From Chloroflexota bacterium (GTDB lineage: Bacteria; Chloroflexota; Anaerolineae; Anaerolineales; Villigracilaceae), in assembly GCA_016234495.1 (NCBI GenBank), contig JACRBI010000020.1:1-39302 (forward strand): a stretch of DNA of 39,302 nucleotides. The letters are read 5' to 3'. Below, one piece after another: positions 7,273 through 14,556 of the stretch; within the stretch, counting starts at the first letter, position 1, and each line of letters begins with the position of its first letter. Under the pieces are notes generated by a model. That model worked only from the letters and a program-made list of their open reading frames with translations. It had not been told where the DNA came from and did no database searches. The position numbers and the translations under genes are program-made.

Positions 7273-7929
7273 TTAAGCCTTTTGAGCAATGGATTTTCGT
7301 TTGGAAATGGCAGCCGCTGAAATGGCTGTGGCATTGATGCCAAAGAAGCCAGCCAGAACGGCATAGTTGAGACCCAGTTTTCGCGAAACTTCAAAGGGGA
7401 GGTCAACTACATTCGTCTTGCCGTTGACGGTAAAGTGGACGTTGAACATCCATTCGCCGGATTTGTCGAGGTGGAGTTCGCCCTCGTATTCGCCAGATTC
7501 TTTCCCAGGTTCAAGCATGACCGTTGTCGCTTCCTCATCATGCCCCGCTTCGGGTTCAACAGGTTGCATCACGCCGGGTTCAGGAGTCTCGCTGCCCATG
7601 TCCATTTCGCTCATACTGTTATTGCTGGTCATCACGCCAACAGACGGGGCTTCGGTTGCCATTTCCATTTCCTCCATCCCTTCAACAGGCATGGCAGAAA
7701 CTTCCACCTCTGCATTTGAAACGGGCATGCCCATTGTGTCCGCGATCTGAATATGGAATTGATTTTCACCAACCTTTACCGGCTCTGTGAAAACTAATTT
7801 AACATGATAGCCATTCACTTCACCCTCTATCCCGCCAGATCCGCTGTCAGCTAATGCCAGGGTGGGCGTTAGCAACAAAATGGTGATGAGCCATAGCACT
7901 GCCAGACTTTGAAATGTTGTCTTCTTCAT
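7273..7929 (-). CDS. YtkA/FixH-like exported protein with Met/Glu-rich insertion
   Basis: A 218-residue protein. The ATG at 7929 follows GGAGG and a signal peptide (about residues 1-25). The domain resembles YtkA/FixH-like copper-associated immunoglobulin-fold domains (YHVKLVFTEPVKVGENQF, GMPVSNAEV, DKSGEWMFNVHF). Between its halves lies an acidic Met-rich insertion (MEEMEMA, MSEMDMG) of about 60 residues that could bind Cu(+). A C-terminal membrane segment follows (about 190-208). It is the first gene of the operon with the second NosR/NapH-like protein and the HMA chaperone. The likely role is extracytoplasmic copper handling or assembly (inference). Confidence 0.8.
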   Translation of the reverse strand: MKKTTFQSLAVLWLITILLLTPTLALADSGSGGIEGEVNGYHVKLVFTEPVKVGENQFHIQIADTMGMPVSNAEVEVSAMPVEGMEEMEMATEAPSVGVMTSNNSMSEMDMGSETPEPGVMQPVEPEAGHDEEATTVMLEPGKESGEYEGELHLDKSGEWMFNVHFTVNGKTNVVDLPFEVSRKLGLNYAVLAGFFGINATAISAAAISKRKSIAQKA

Positions 7930-8016
7930 ACGAAACCTGCCTCCTGATGTGAACAAAGTTGCCAAATCTTATCGTGTTCAACTTGATATAAAGAGCGCGG
8001 AATGGCGCAACTTATG

Positions 8017-8034
8017 ACAGGCTGAATGACTTAT
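8017..8034 (-). promoter_or_regulatory. Weak copy of the ATAGGC-N6-GCYTAT operator
   Basis: ACAGGC-TGAATG-ACTTAT, with two mismatches to the consensus. It lies 88 bp upstream of the YtkA-like gene. A second CTTATGAC half-site lies beside it at 8011-8018. A possible -10 box (TATATC) is at 7985-7990. Confidence 0.45.
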
Positions 8035-8093
8035 GAAGAACATCACACGTCTTTTATGACAGATATATTTTTGACGAAATTGGACTATGGAAT

Positions 8094-8117
8094 CAAAAAC
8101 CTCCCGGTAAGGGAGGT
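8094..8117 (-). terminator. Rho-independent terminator of the copA operon
   Basis: On the minus strand, ACCTCCC-TTACC-GGGAGGT is followed by TTTTG. It lies 28 bp after the YHS gene's stop at 8145 and closes the operon 12240-8145. Confidence 0.9.
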
Positions 8118-8144
8118 CTCTTGATTAGCCAACAGCATTTTTAT

Positions 8145-8354
8145 TTATTCATCTTCGAGAGGGTGTTCCACCTCACCAGCCATAAATGCATCCGGGCTGG
8201 CTAGGAACGCCTTTAGACATGCCTTGGTGCAGAAATAAACTTTTTCGCCCTTGTATTCAGCATCCGGAAATTTTGAAAGATCCTGGATTCCACCTCCGCA
8301 AGCTGTCTTGATTTCCGGCGGAGATGAGGATTTGATTTGTGGCTGCATGGTCAT
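8145..8354 (-). CDS. Small YHS/TRASH-like metal-binding protein
   Basis: A 69-residue protein with a probable YHS domain: an upstream Cys (KTACGG), then YKGEKVYFCTKACLKAFLASPDAF. The YFCxxxC pattern is shared with the other YHS proteins of this window. YHS and TRASH domains bind soft metal ions such as Cu(+) and often accompany copper ATPases. The start overlaps the stop of the preceding small membrane protein gene by 4 bp (ATGA), so the two are translationally coupled. It is the last gene before the terminator at 8094. Confidence 0.8.
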   Translation of the reverse strand: MTMQPQIKSSSPPEIKTACGGGIQDLSKFPDAEYKGEKVYFCTKACLKAFLASPDAFMAGEVEHPLEDE

Positions 8355-8554
8355 TTTTCCTTTTTATTGCTAAGTAATTCCTGTCTGATTCGGAACGCAG
8401 AGACGGCGACGGCTACACCTGCCATCCCAGCCAGGATCACTGTGCTGGATGCTGAACCGAACAGGCTTTTCAAAATCACAGCGAATAGTATCACGCCGAT
8501 TACGAAGGCTGCGATAAAGGAGATATTGGGTAAATGGATTCTTGACGCTTTCAT
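8351..8554 (-). CDS. Small two-helix membrane protein
   Basis: A 67-residue protein with two hydrophobic segments (about residues 12-32 and 37-53) and basic ends. I do not recognise the family. It lies between the cupredoxin and YHS genes of the copA operon, and its stop overlaps the YHS start. The setting suggests a membrane partner in copper handling, but nothing in the sequence defines a function. Confidence 0.7.
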   Translation of the reverse strand: MKASRIHLPNISFIAAFVIGVILFAVILKSLFGSASSTVILAGMAGVAVAVSAFRIRQELLSNKKEK

Positions 8555-8569
8555 TTGATCACTTCCTTT

Positions 8570-8947
8570 TTATTCCACGATCAACTTGCCGCGCAACATT
8601 CCCATTTGGCACTGGAAGCCATATTCGCCAGATTGTTCGGGGGTGAATTCCAATGTCACCTGTTCGCCTTCGGGCAGTAATGCGTTTTGATTGAAATCGG
8701 GGAACAACACTTTTTCAGAACACGCCGAACTTTCCTGCCGCGTGAACGTCAAACGCACGGGGCGACCTTTTTGCACCACGATCACATCAGGCGTGTATCC
8801 GCCTTTGACGGTGACTGCCACTTCCTGTGCGCCAGATGCAGATACCGCGACGCGCATCTGCGCCTTGGGTGCGAACCAGAAATACCAGGCGATAAGAACC
8901 GTCAGTACGATTCCCGAAAAAACCACGAAGATTTGGATTTGAGACAT
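8570..8947 (-). CDS. Membrane-anchored cupredoxin (plastocyanin-like)
   Basis: A 125-residue protein. The ATG at 8947 is preceded by AAAGGAG at good spacing. An N-terminal membrane anchor (about residues 4-23) is followed by a cupredoxin_1-type domain with RQESSACSEKVLFPDF and a C-terminal YGFQCQMGMLRGKLIVE. Copper ligands probably come from the Cys and Met of the FQCxMxM segment and the upstream ACSE. It differs from the two CuA proteins because only one Cys is present in the C-terminal loop. Proteins of this type are often encoded beside copper ATPases. The gene starts 1 bp after the methyltransferase stop, so the two are cotranscribed. Confidence 0.85.
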   Translation of the reverse strand: MSQIQIFVVFSGIVLTVLIAWYFWFAPKAQMRVAVSASGAQEVAVTVKGGYTPDVIVVQKGRPVRLTFTRQESSACSEKVLFPDFNQNALLPEGEQVTLEFTPEQSGEYGFQCQMGMLRGKLIVE

Positions 8948-8948
8948 G

Positions 8949-9584
8949 TCAAACTCCTTTCTTTGCTTTGATGATGGATAGCGGACCAAAAATATTGATA
9001 AAGTTCTCCGCTTCTTCGACTCCGCCGAAACCTGCTTCCGTTATAAAGAGCGGAATCAACCCGTCGAAGTTGTCGGCGGTCTCTTCGAGACGGCGCATGT
9101 AGGTGGTCATGAAACGGGTAAGAGATGTGTGCGGCGCTCCAAAATCGAGTACATATAATTCTCCATTGGGCTTAAGCACACGATAAACTTCTTTGAACGC
9201 GCGGCGTTTGTCTTCTTTGGTGAGGTGGTGAATGACAAGGCTGGTGACCACTCTGTCGAAGGTCGAATCAGGATAGGGCAGGGAAGAGGCGAGTCCTTCA
9301 TCCCATTGAATAGTTGTGCCGCGAGATTTATTTCGCGCGATGTCCAATACCTGAGAGTCGCCATCCATGCCTGTGATTTGTGCTTCGGGATGGGCGCGTT
9401 TGAGCATAAGAGTCAACGTGCCTGTGCCGCAGCCGAGGTCAAGGACTTTCATATTGGGCTGGATATTTGCGTGCTGAATTAATTTGCGCTTGAAGGTCTC
9501 TTCGCGCATCACCCATTTGAGCAAGGGATCATACAGCGGCGTGAGCCATTTGAAACGGAGGGCGGGAATATAACGGGTGCTCAT
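8949..9584 (-). CDS. Class I SAM-dependent methyltransferase (UbiE-like)
   Basis: A 211-residue protein. The ATG at 9584 is chosen because it directly follows the copA stop, with GCGAGG upstream. Rossmann motif I (VLDLGCGTGTLTL), the acidic motif II (GMDGDSQVLDIA), a motif near LPYPDSTFDRVVTS and the post-motif VLKPNGELYVLDFG define a methyltransferase_11/25 fold. The substrate is unknown; similarity to UbiE-like enzymes does not prove quinone methylation. The position between a copper ATPase and a cupredoxin is reminiscent of metal-resistance operons that carry methyltransferases. Confidence 0.88.
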   Translation of the reverse strand: MSTRYIPALRFKWLTPLYDPLLKWVMREETFKRKLIQHANIQPNMKVLDLGCGTGTLTLMLKRAHPEAQITGMDGDSQVLDIARNKSRGTTIQWDEGLASSLPYPDSTFDRVVTSLVIHHLTKEDKRRAFKEVYRVLKPNGELYVLDFGAPHTSLTRFMTTYMRRLEETADNFDGLIPLFITEAGFGGVEEAENFINIFGPLSIIKAKKGV

Positions 9585-9585
9585 G

Positions 9586-12240
9586 TTACCTCGCACTAAA
9601 TTTTGGTTTGAACCCGCGCAGACGGTTGGCATTGCCAACCACGGTTACAGAAGAGAATGCCATTGCCGCGCCCGCGATCAGCGGACTGAGCAGCAAGCCG
9701 AAGAAGGGGAATAGGACTCCCATTGCAACAGGGACGCCAAGCGTGTTGTAGATAAAAGCGCCAAACAGATTTTGATAAATGTTGGTCATCGTGGCGCGGC
9801 TGACTTCGATGGCAGTGACCACACCTTTGAGACTGCCTTTGATGAGCGTGATATCCGAGGCTTCGATGGCGACATCCGTGCCTGTTCCGATGGCGAGACC
9901 GACATCTGCCTGTGCGAGCGCGGGGGCGTCGTTGATGCCGTCACCGACCATCGCCACCACATTTTGGATTTTCGATTTACGATTTTCGATTTGGAGTTTC
10001 TTGACTTCGTTGGCTTTGTCTTCTGGCAATACTTCCGCGAGAACTCGGTTAACTCCAACTTTCTTGGCAATCGCTTCAGCGGTGCGGCGGTTGTCACCCG
10101 TAATCATCACCACTTCAATACCCATACCTTGCAGGGCTTTGATCGCTTCGGCAGAGTCTTCTTTCACTGTATCTGCCACGGCAACGATGCCAGCTGCTTT
10201 GCCGTCAATCGCAATGAACATGGGCGTCTTGCCATCATCCGCAAGTGACTTGGATTTTTCTTCCAATTCGCCCAGAGCGATCTTTTCACGGTTCATCAAC
10301 TTGAGATTGCCGATCAAGATATTTCGTCCTTCGACTTTCGCCGAAACACCGTGACCAGGAATCGCCTCAAAATCCTTAACCTCTGACAGTTCAATCTTGC
10401 GTGCCTGGGCTCCATCCACAATAGCCTGCGCCAACGGATGCTCGCTCACTTTCTCAACAGATGCCGTCAAACGCAGGAGGTCTTCCATCGTCCATTGACC
10501 ATTGTCTGTGGTCAAGGTGTCGGTCAACTCAGGCTTGCCCTTCGTGATCGTTCCTGTCTTATCTAAAACGACGGTTTGGATATTTCGCGCAGTTTGTAGG
10601 GCTTCGCCAGAGCGGATGAGGATTCCATGTTCTGCGCCTTTGCCGATGCCAACCATGAGACTCATGGGCGTGGCAAGTCCCAACGCACAGGGGCAGGCAA
10701 TGATAAGCACGGTTACGCTGGTGACGAGCGCATACACCAACTGCGGTTGCGGACCAACCACGAACCAGATGACGAAGGTCCACACGGCGAGAATCATCAC
10801 GATGGGTACGAAATATCCAGAGATCGTGTCGGCAAGACGGGCAATTGGCGCTTTTGAGTTTTGCGCGTCCTGCACCATTTTTACGATCTGTGCGAGAGCC
10901 GTATCCTTGCCCACTTTCGTAGCGCGGAATTTGAATGCGCCTGTTTTGTTCAAGGTCGCGCCGATGACTTCATCGCCCTGCTTCTTGGAAACAGGCAGCG
11001 ACTCGCCCGTCAGCATGGACTCATCCACCGCAGAACTGCCTTCGACAATGACGCCGTCCACGGGCACTTTCTCGCCAGGGCGCACTTGAATCACATCACC
11101 GACCAACACTTCTTCGACGGGCAGATCCATTTCCTTGCCATCGCGAATCACTCTTGCGGTCTTGGCTTGCAAGCCCAATAGCTTTTTTATCGCCGTGCTG
11201 GATTGTCCCTTGGCGCGTAATTCCAACGCCTGCCCCAAGACAACGAGTGCAATGACAACCGCGACCACATCATAGAACGGTTCCGATGTCCCTTCGGGGA
11301 ATACGGACGGAAATGCAATGGCGAACGTTGAATACAACCAAGCCGCGCCAGTGCCGAGCGCGATCAAAGTATTCATATTAGCAGAGCGATGTTTGAACGC
11401 CGACCATGCGCCTGTGAAAAAGTCACTGCCTGACCAGAACATGACAGGTAAGGTCAAGAGGGCGGTGACGCCCCACAAGACGCGCAATGTGTCCATGCTC
11501 AAGGTGTTTAAGTACGGCACAAATTGATAATAGGCTGTCGCCAACACGGGCAGAGAGACCGCAGTCGCAAACCAAAACTTGTTCATCAAGCGGCGATACT
11601 CGCGGGCGTGTGCCTCTTCCTGTTTGTCCACGGGCGCGTCACTCGTCGCCGCGCGCGGTTTGTATCCCCACTCCTCAATGGCTGTATTTAGTTGTGCAAG
11701 GGTTGCCTTCTGGGGGAGATAATCCACGCTTGCTTCTTGCGTGGCGAGGTTGACCGTTGCGCTCAAAACGCCGTCTGTGGATTTCAGTTCATCCTCGATG
11801 AACTTCACGCAGGAGGCACAGCGCAAACTTTCGATTCCGATCTTGATATTCGTCCCGCCCAATTGGAAGCCGGAAGCACGAACTACTTCCGCCATTTGCG
11901 GAACTTTCACCTTTTTCGAATCATATTCCACCTGCAACACGCCTGCCCCAGCATTGGTGGTTACTTGATGAACGCCTTCGAGGGCGCGTAGCCCAGCTTC
12001 CAGATTAGGAACAGGCTTGTAGAACGGCAAATCCGCCACGGGTAGTTCGATGCGAGTGAGAGTCCGCTCGGGGTTGAAGCCCGTCGTCGCGGACGTCATC
12101 ACAAAATGGTGCGGGTCTTTGTCGAATTGATCCACACAGGATTGCGAGCAAAAATAAAACGTCTGCCCCATGTGTTCGCGGTTAGCGAAGGCGCTTTGGG
12201 GTTCGATTTCCATTCCACATACTGGGTCACGGACGGTCAT
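9586..12240 (-). CDS. copA: Cu(+)-exporting P1B-type ATPase with N-terminal YHS domain
   Basis: An 884-residue protein starting at ATG 12240 (AAGGTAGG upstream). Domain order: YHS (residues 1-47, Cys8, Cys31, Cys35), a degenerate HMA-like domain without CxxC (about 62-128), an HMA domain with CASC at 141-144 (131-196), then a P1B ATPase core. The core has the CPC metal-transport motif (IIACPCALG), DKTGTITKG phosphorylation site, SEHPLAQAI and [16 protein letters not shown]. This is the CopA/CtpV type exporting Cu(+) or Ag(+) from the cytoplasm. It is the first gene of the operon copA-methyltransferase-cupredoxin-small membrane protein-YHS, with a good operator copy 79 bp upstream. Three metal-binding N-terminal modules make it longer than the usual CopA of about 750-800 residues. 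Confidence 0.95.
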   Translation of the reverse strand: MTVRDPVCGMEIEPQSAFANREHMGQTFYFCSQSCVDQFDKDPHHFVMTSATTGFNPERTLTRIELPVADLPFYKPVPNLEAGLRALEGVHQVTTNAGAGVLQVEYDSKKVKVPQMAEVVRASGFQLGGTNIKIGIESLRCASCVKFIEDELKSTDGVLSATVNLATQEASVDYLPQKATLAQLNTAIEEWGYKPRAATSDAPVDKQEEAHAREYRRLMNKFWFATAVSLPVLATAYYQFVPYLNTLSMDTLRVLWGVTALLTLPVMFWSGSDFFTGAWSAFKHRSANMNTLIALGTGAAWLYSTFAIAFPSVFPEGTSEPFYDVVAVVIALVVLGQALELRAKGQSSTAIKKLLGLQAKTARVIRDGKEMDLPVEEVLVGDVIQVRPGEKVPVDGVIVEGSSAVDESMLTGESLPVSKKQGDEVIGATLNKTGAFKFRATKVGKDTALAQIVKMVQDAQNSKAPIARLADTISGYFVPIVMILAVWTFVIWFVVGPQPQLVYALVTSVTVLIIACPCALGLATPMSLMVGIGKGAEHGILIRSGEALQTARNIQTVVLDKTGTITKGKPELTDTLTTDNGQWTMEDLLRLTASVEKVSEHPLAQAIVDGAQARKIELSEVKDFEAIPGHGVSAKVEGRNILIGNLKLMNREKIALGELEEKSKSLADDGKTPMFIAIDGKAAGIVAVADTVKEDSAEAIKALQGMGIEVVMITGDNRRTAEAIAKKVGVNRVLAEVLPEDKANEVKKLQIENRKSKIQNVVAMVGDGINDAPALAQADVGLAIGTGTDVAIEASDITLIKGSLKGVVTAIEVSRATMTNIYQNLFGAFIYNTLGVPVAMGVLFPFFGLLLSPLIAGAAMAFSSVTVVGNANRLRGFKPKFSAR

Positions 12241-12318
12241 GGGTACCTACCTTTTCATTGATGTCATTAGTGTATATCCATTGGGCGACAGAAGGGAGCG
12301 GATTTCAGCCTATTGCAT

Positions 12319-12336
12319 ATAAGCAAAATAGCCTAT
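12319..12336 (-). promoter_or_regulatory. Operator ATAGGC-N6-GCTTAT upstream of copA
   Basis: On the minus strand it reads ATAGGC-TATTTT-GCTTAT. The site is 79 bp upstream of the copA start; a by-eye -10 (TATACA, 12271-12276) places its centre near -63. It overlaps the terminator hairpin of the upstream gene. Confidence 0.7.
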
Positions 12337-12354
12337 CTTTCGATAGGCTATTTT
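12325..12354 (-). terminator. Hairpin terminator of the Met-rich protein gene
   Basis: Perfect 13-bp inverted repeat (12325-12337 and 12342-12354, loop GAAA on the minus strand) with the 3' arm ending in TATTTT, 18 bp after the stop at 12373. It shares bases with the copA operator, so termination and regulation are packed together. Confidence 0.75.
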
Positions 12355-12372
12355 GGAAATGAAATGGTGATG

Positions 12373-12747
12373 TTATTTCAATGTCGTACCGCAGTGGGGG
12401 CAGTTCTGCCAATCTGTTTGTGTGTTCTTGCCGCAATTCGGGCAGGAAGGGAGCGAGGTTGAACCGTTGGGTCCAGTATTTCGCGCAAGGGAGACCACGC
12501 CATAGACGGCGAGCGCCACAAGCCCGACAGGGATGAGCCATACAAAGAGCATACCGAGTCCCATGCCGAACATGCCGAAGGGTGAGAAACTGCCCATCAT
12601 GCCAGACCTGCCACCCATCATTCCGCCGTAGCCGCCCATCATGCCGTAACCGCCGTACCTTCCGCCGATCAGGGTGCCGACCCAGAACAGAATGAGGACA
12701 GCGACAATCGAGATGATGCCAATAACCAGCCAGTTTGTCTTTTTCAT
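12373..12747 (-). CDS. Gly/Met-rich membrane protein with C-terminal zinc ribbon
   Basis: A 124-residue protein. The ATG at 12747 has AGGATC upstream; the longer open frame runs into a repeat. A first membrane helix (about residues 7-27) is followed by a Gly/Met/Tyr-rich loop (GGYGMMGGYGG and similar), a second helix (about 65-88) and a C-terminal zinc-ribbon with CPNC and CPHC. Met-rich repeats suggest Cu(+)/Ag(+) binding. It stands alone between the YHS gene and copA. The function is not established, but the setting supports copper handling. Confidence 0.75.
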   Translation of the reverse strand: MKKTNWLVIGIISIVAVLILFWVGTLIGGRYGGYGMMGGYGGMMGGRSGMMGSFSPFGMFGMGLGMLFVWLIPVGLVALAVYGVVSLARNTGPNGSTSLPSCPNCGKNTQTDWQNCPHCGTTLK

Positions 12748-12844
12748 TTTATGATCCTTTCTTGATGTTCCAAGAATAGCAACCAAACGTAAAGAATTTG
12801 TAAAGGCAATACAAAGGGATATTGAAGATTTTTCCAAAATCTTT

Positions 12845-12917
12845 ACCACGAAGGGCACAAAGAGCACAAAGGGAAAACCTCGTTTTTTCCTTTGTGACCC
12901 TTCGTCTCCTTCGTGGT
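12845..12917. repeat. Inverted repeat of the ACCACGAAGG...CCTTCGTGGT type
   Basis: Ends are perfect 10-bp inverted repeats (12845-12854 and 12908-12917), with internal imperfect copies of GGGCACAAAG and CTTTGTGACCC. This looks like a dispersed intergenic palindromic repeat. No gene is visible in the surrounding 12748-13010. Confidence 0.7.
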
Positions 12918-13010
12918 GAAAAAGGATTCATAACAGTAGACCCAGATCATCTTTCAAAAGAAATGAAACGACCCCCTTGCCCGGGCGAGTCTTTTTGAGG
13001 AGAATGTTTT

Positions 13011-13184
13011 TTAGTGAGAATTTTGTTCGTGTTGCCCAAGATATTTTTCGGGGTCGGCATCAAACGACTTCTTGCAGCCGAGGGAACAGAAGTAATAGGT
13101 CTGTCCCTTGTATTCGGATGTTCCCGCCGCAGTGGCAGGATCGATATCCATATGACAAACGGGGTCGTGAACGGTTGTACTCAT
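13011..13184 (-). CDS. Small free-standing YHS-domain protein
   Basis: A 57-residue protein too short for many gene finders. It reads HDPVCHMDIDPATA, EYKGQTYYFCSLGCKKSF and DADPEKYL, a complete YHS domain with the three expected Cys. It closely resembles the N-terminal domain of CopA and the protein at 19871-20071. YHS domains bind soft metals and act as metallochaperone or sensor modules. It is a single gene with an operator copy 75 bp upstream. Confidence 0.88.
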   Translation of the reverse strand: MSTTVHDPVCHMDIDPATAAGTSEYKGQTYYFCSLGCKKSFDADPEKYLGQHEQNSH

Positions 13185-13258
13185 AAATAAGCTCCTTTGG
13201 TTGATTTGATTGTCACATTAAAAGACAGCCCCGACAAGCGCCATATTACGGGGGAACA

Positions 13259-13276
13259 ATAGGCAATTCTGCTTAT
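13259..13276 (-). promoter_or_regulatory. Operator ATAGGC-AATTCT-GCTTAT upstream of YHS gene
   Basis: Full match to the island's palindrome, 75 bp upstream of the YHS start at 13184. A possible -10 (TTTAAT, 13217-13222) puts its centre near -57. It sits against the 3' end of the rhodanese gene. Confidence 0.75.
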
Positions 13277-13278
13277 CT

Positions 13279-13686
13279 TCATTTTTCCAATTTATAGCCA
13301 GCCTGCGCCCAGGTATCCATGCCGCCATCAAGATTCCAAACATTGTTATATCCCAACGAGACCAATTCTTCTGCGGCAATGGCGCTCATCCGTCCGCTGC
13401 GGCAATACAAGAGGATCTTGGCAGACTTGTCGGCGGGCAGTTGCGAAAGATTTTGTCCGATCTGGTCGTAGGCAATGGACAAGTCTGTCCCCGCAATATT
13501 CCCGGCAAAAGGTATGTGAACGTTGATGAACACGAAGTCTTTACTCTTCAACATGGAATTCAATTCTTTTGCAGTGACGTTTTGATACGAACCGCCAGCA
13601 ACTGAAATGGTCTCCCCGCTCACGGGTTTAGATTGGCAGCCCGCCAAAAGAATGACCGAGAGGATCAAGAATGTAATTCTTCTCAT
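13279..13686 (-). CDS. Rhodanese-domain lipoprotein
   Basis: A 135-residue protein with signal peptide and lipobox LLAGC (Cys17), so it is anchored outside the membrane. A single rhodanese domain follows, with active-site loop YCRSGRMS (Cys95) and the closing LDGGMDTWAQAGY. Rhodaneses transfer sulfane sulfur or handle persulfides. The usual DVR...H motif is altered (INVHIPFAGNIAGT), so activity may differ. It starts 3 bp after the CcdA-like gene and probably works with it in extracytoplasmic thiol chemistry. Confidence 0.9.
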   Translation of the reverse strand: MRRITFLILSVILLAGCQSKPVSGETISVAGGSYQNVTAKELNSMLKSKDFVFINVHIPFAGNIAGTDLSIAYDQIGQNLSQLPADKSAKILLYCRSGRMSAIAAEELVSLGYNNVWNLDGGMDTWAQAGYKLEK

Positions 13687-13689
13687 AGG

Positions 13690-14445
13690 CTATGCCTTTT
13701 GCAAAGTATGTCCGCTCAGGTAGCCGAGATAGGCAGGCACAAGCGGCAGGACACAAGGCGAAAGGAAGGATAACAACCCTGCTATGATGGCGGTGAAATA
13801 AGTCGGCGCTGCCGCATACGTCGTAAACGATTCGATGAAATAGCCATTTCTGAACGCCCAGATCGCGATCAGGCTCATGGTATTGGTGAGCAGCAAAATG
13901 CCAATGGTGATGATGAAGATACCGCTGGCGAGTCTGAAATATTTTTGATACGGTCTCATCCGTTTGATCCAACCGGAGGCGCGTTCCAAACCAAGAGCCA
14001 TTGCAAGAAAAGGAATGCCCAAGCCCAATGAATATCCCGAAGCCAGCCACATCGCCTGCCCGGATGTCTGTTGACTGAGTCCCATCGTCAAGATCGCGCC
14101 CAGGGTTGCGCCGATGCACGGGCTCCAACCCGCAGCGAAGAAAATGCCCATCAACGCCGACCCGCCATATGTCCCGCGTTGACCCGCGTATTCGGTGCGG
14201 GTATCGTAGTAAAACCACGGCAGCCGAATCACATCCAACGTTGCCAGTCCAAACAGGATGACGATCACGCCGCCGATCTGCGCGATGACTCGTTTGTATG
14301 TGCCGAATAACTGTCCCACCACGGTCACTGAGCCGCCCCAGCCGACGATGAACACCAGCGAGAAGCCCAGCACAAAGAGCAGCGCATGGATAAATATTTT
14401 GAATCGTTCGTTTTGAGCGGAGATGGAAATACTTGTTTCGGTCAT
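13690..14445 (-). CDS. CcdA/DsbD-like thiol-disulfide membrane transporter, apparently circularly permuted
   Basis: A 251-residue protein with about six hydrophobic segments. CcdA proteins move reducing equivalents from cytoplasmic thioredoxin across the membrane, using one Cys in each of two homologous halves. Both are present: Cys110 in AAGWSPCIG and Cys231 in LSFLSPCVLPLVP. In the family as I know it, the LSPCVLPLVPAYLGYLSG segment is the first helix. Here it is at the very C-terminus, and the protein begins where normal members begin their second segment (HALLFVLGFSLVF). The 111 bp upstream contain no such segment. It is cotranscribed with the rhodanese gene and has an operator copy 81 bp upstream. 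Likely partners are the Cys-rich exported proteins of the island. Confidence 0.87.
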   Translation of the reverse strand: MTETSISISAQNERFKIFIHALLFVLGFSLVFIVGWGGSVTVVGQLFGTYKRVIAQIGGVIVILFGLATLDVIRLPWFYYDTRTEYAGQRGTYGGSALMGIFFAAGWSPCIGATLGAILTMGLSQQTSGQAMWLASGYSLGLGIPFLAMALGLERASGWIKRMRPYQKYFRLASGIFIITIGILLLTNTMSLIAIWAFRNGYFIESFTTYAAAPTYFTAIIAGLLSFLSPCVLPLVPAYLGYLSGHTLQKA

Positions 14446-14525
14446 GAGCAGCCTGCCTTCATTTAGATGCGATCATGATAAGCAAAATCCCGCCCCCGCA
14501 TGAGCGCAGGATGACGGGATTCGAG

Positions 14526-14543
14526 ATAGGCAAAATGGCTTAT
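14526..14543 (-). promoter_or_regulatory. Operator ATAGGC-AAAATG-GCTTAT upstream of ccdA-like gene
   Basis: Full match to the consensus, 81 bp upstream of the start at 14445. A possible -10 (TATCAT, 14475-14480) puts its centre near -66. An extra half-site-like TTTTGCTTATC lies at 14477-14487. It is followed by ATGACGTTCGTC, as at the 5515 copy. Confidence 0.75.
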
Positions 14544-14556
14544 GACGTTCGTCGCT

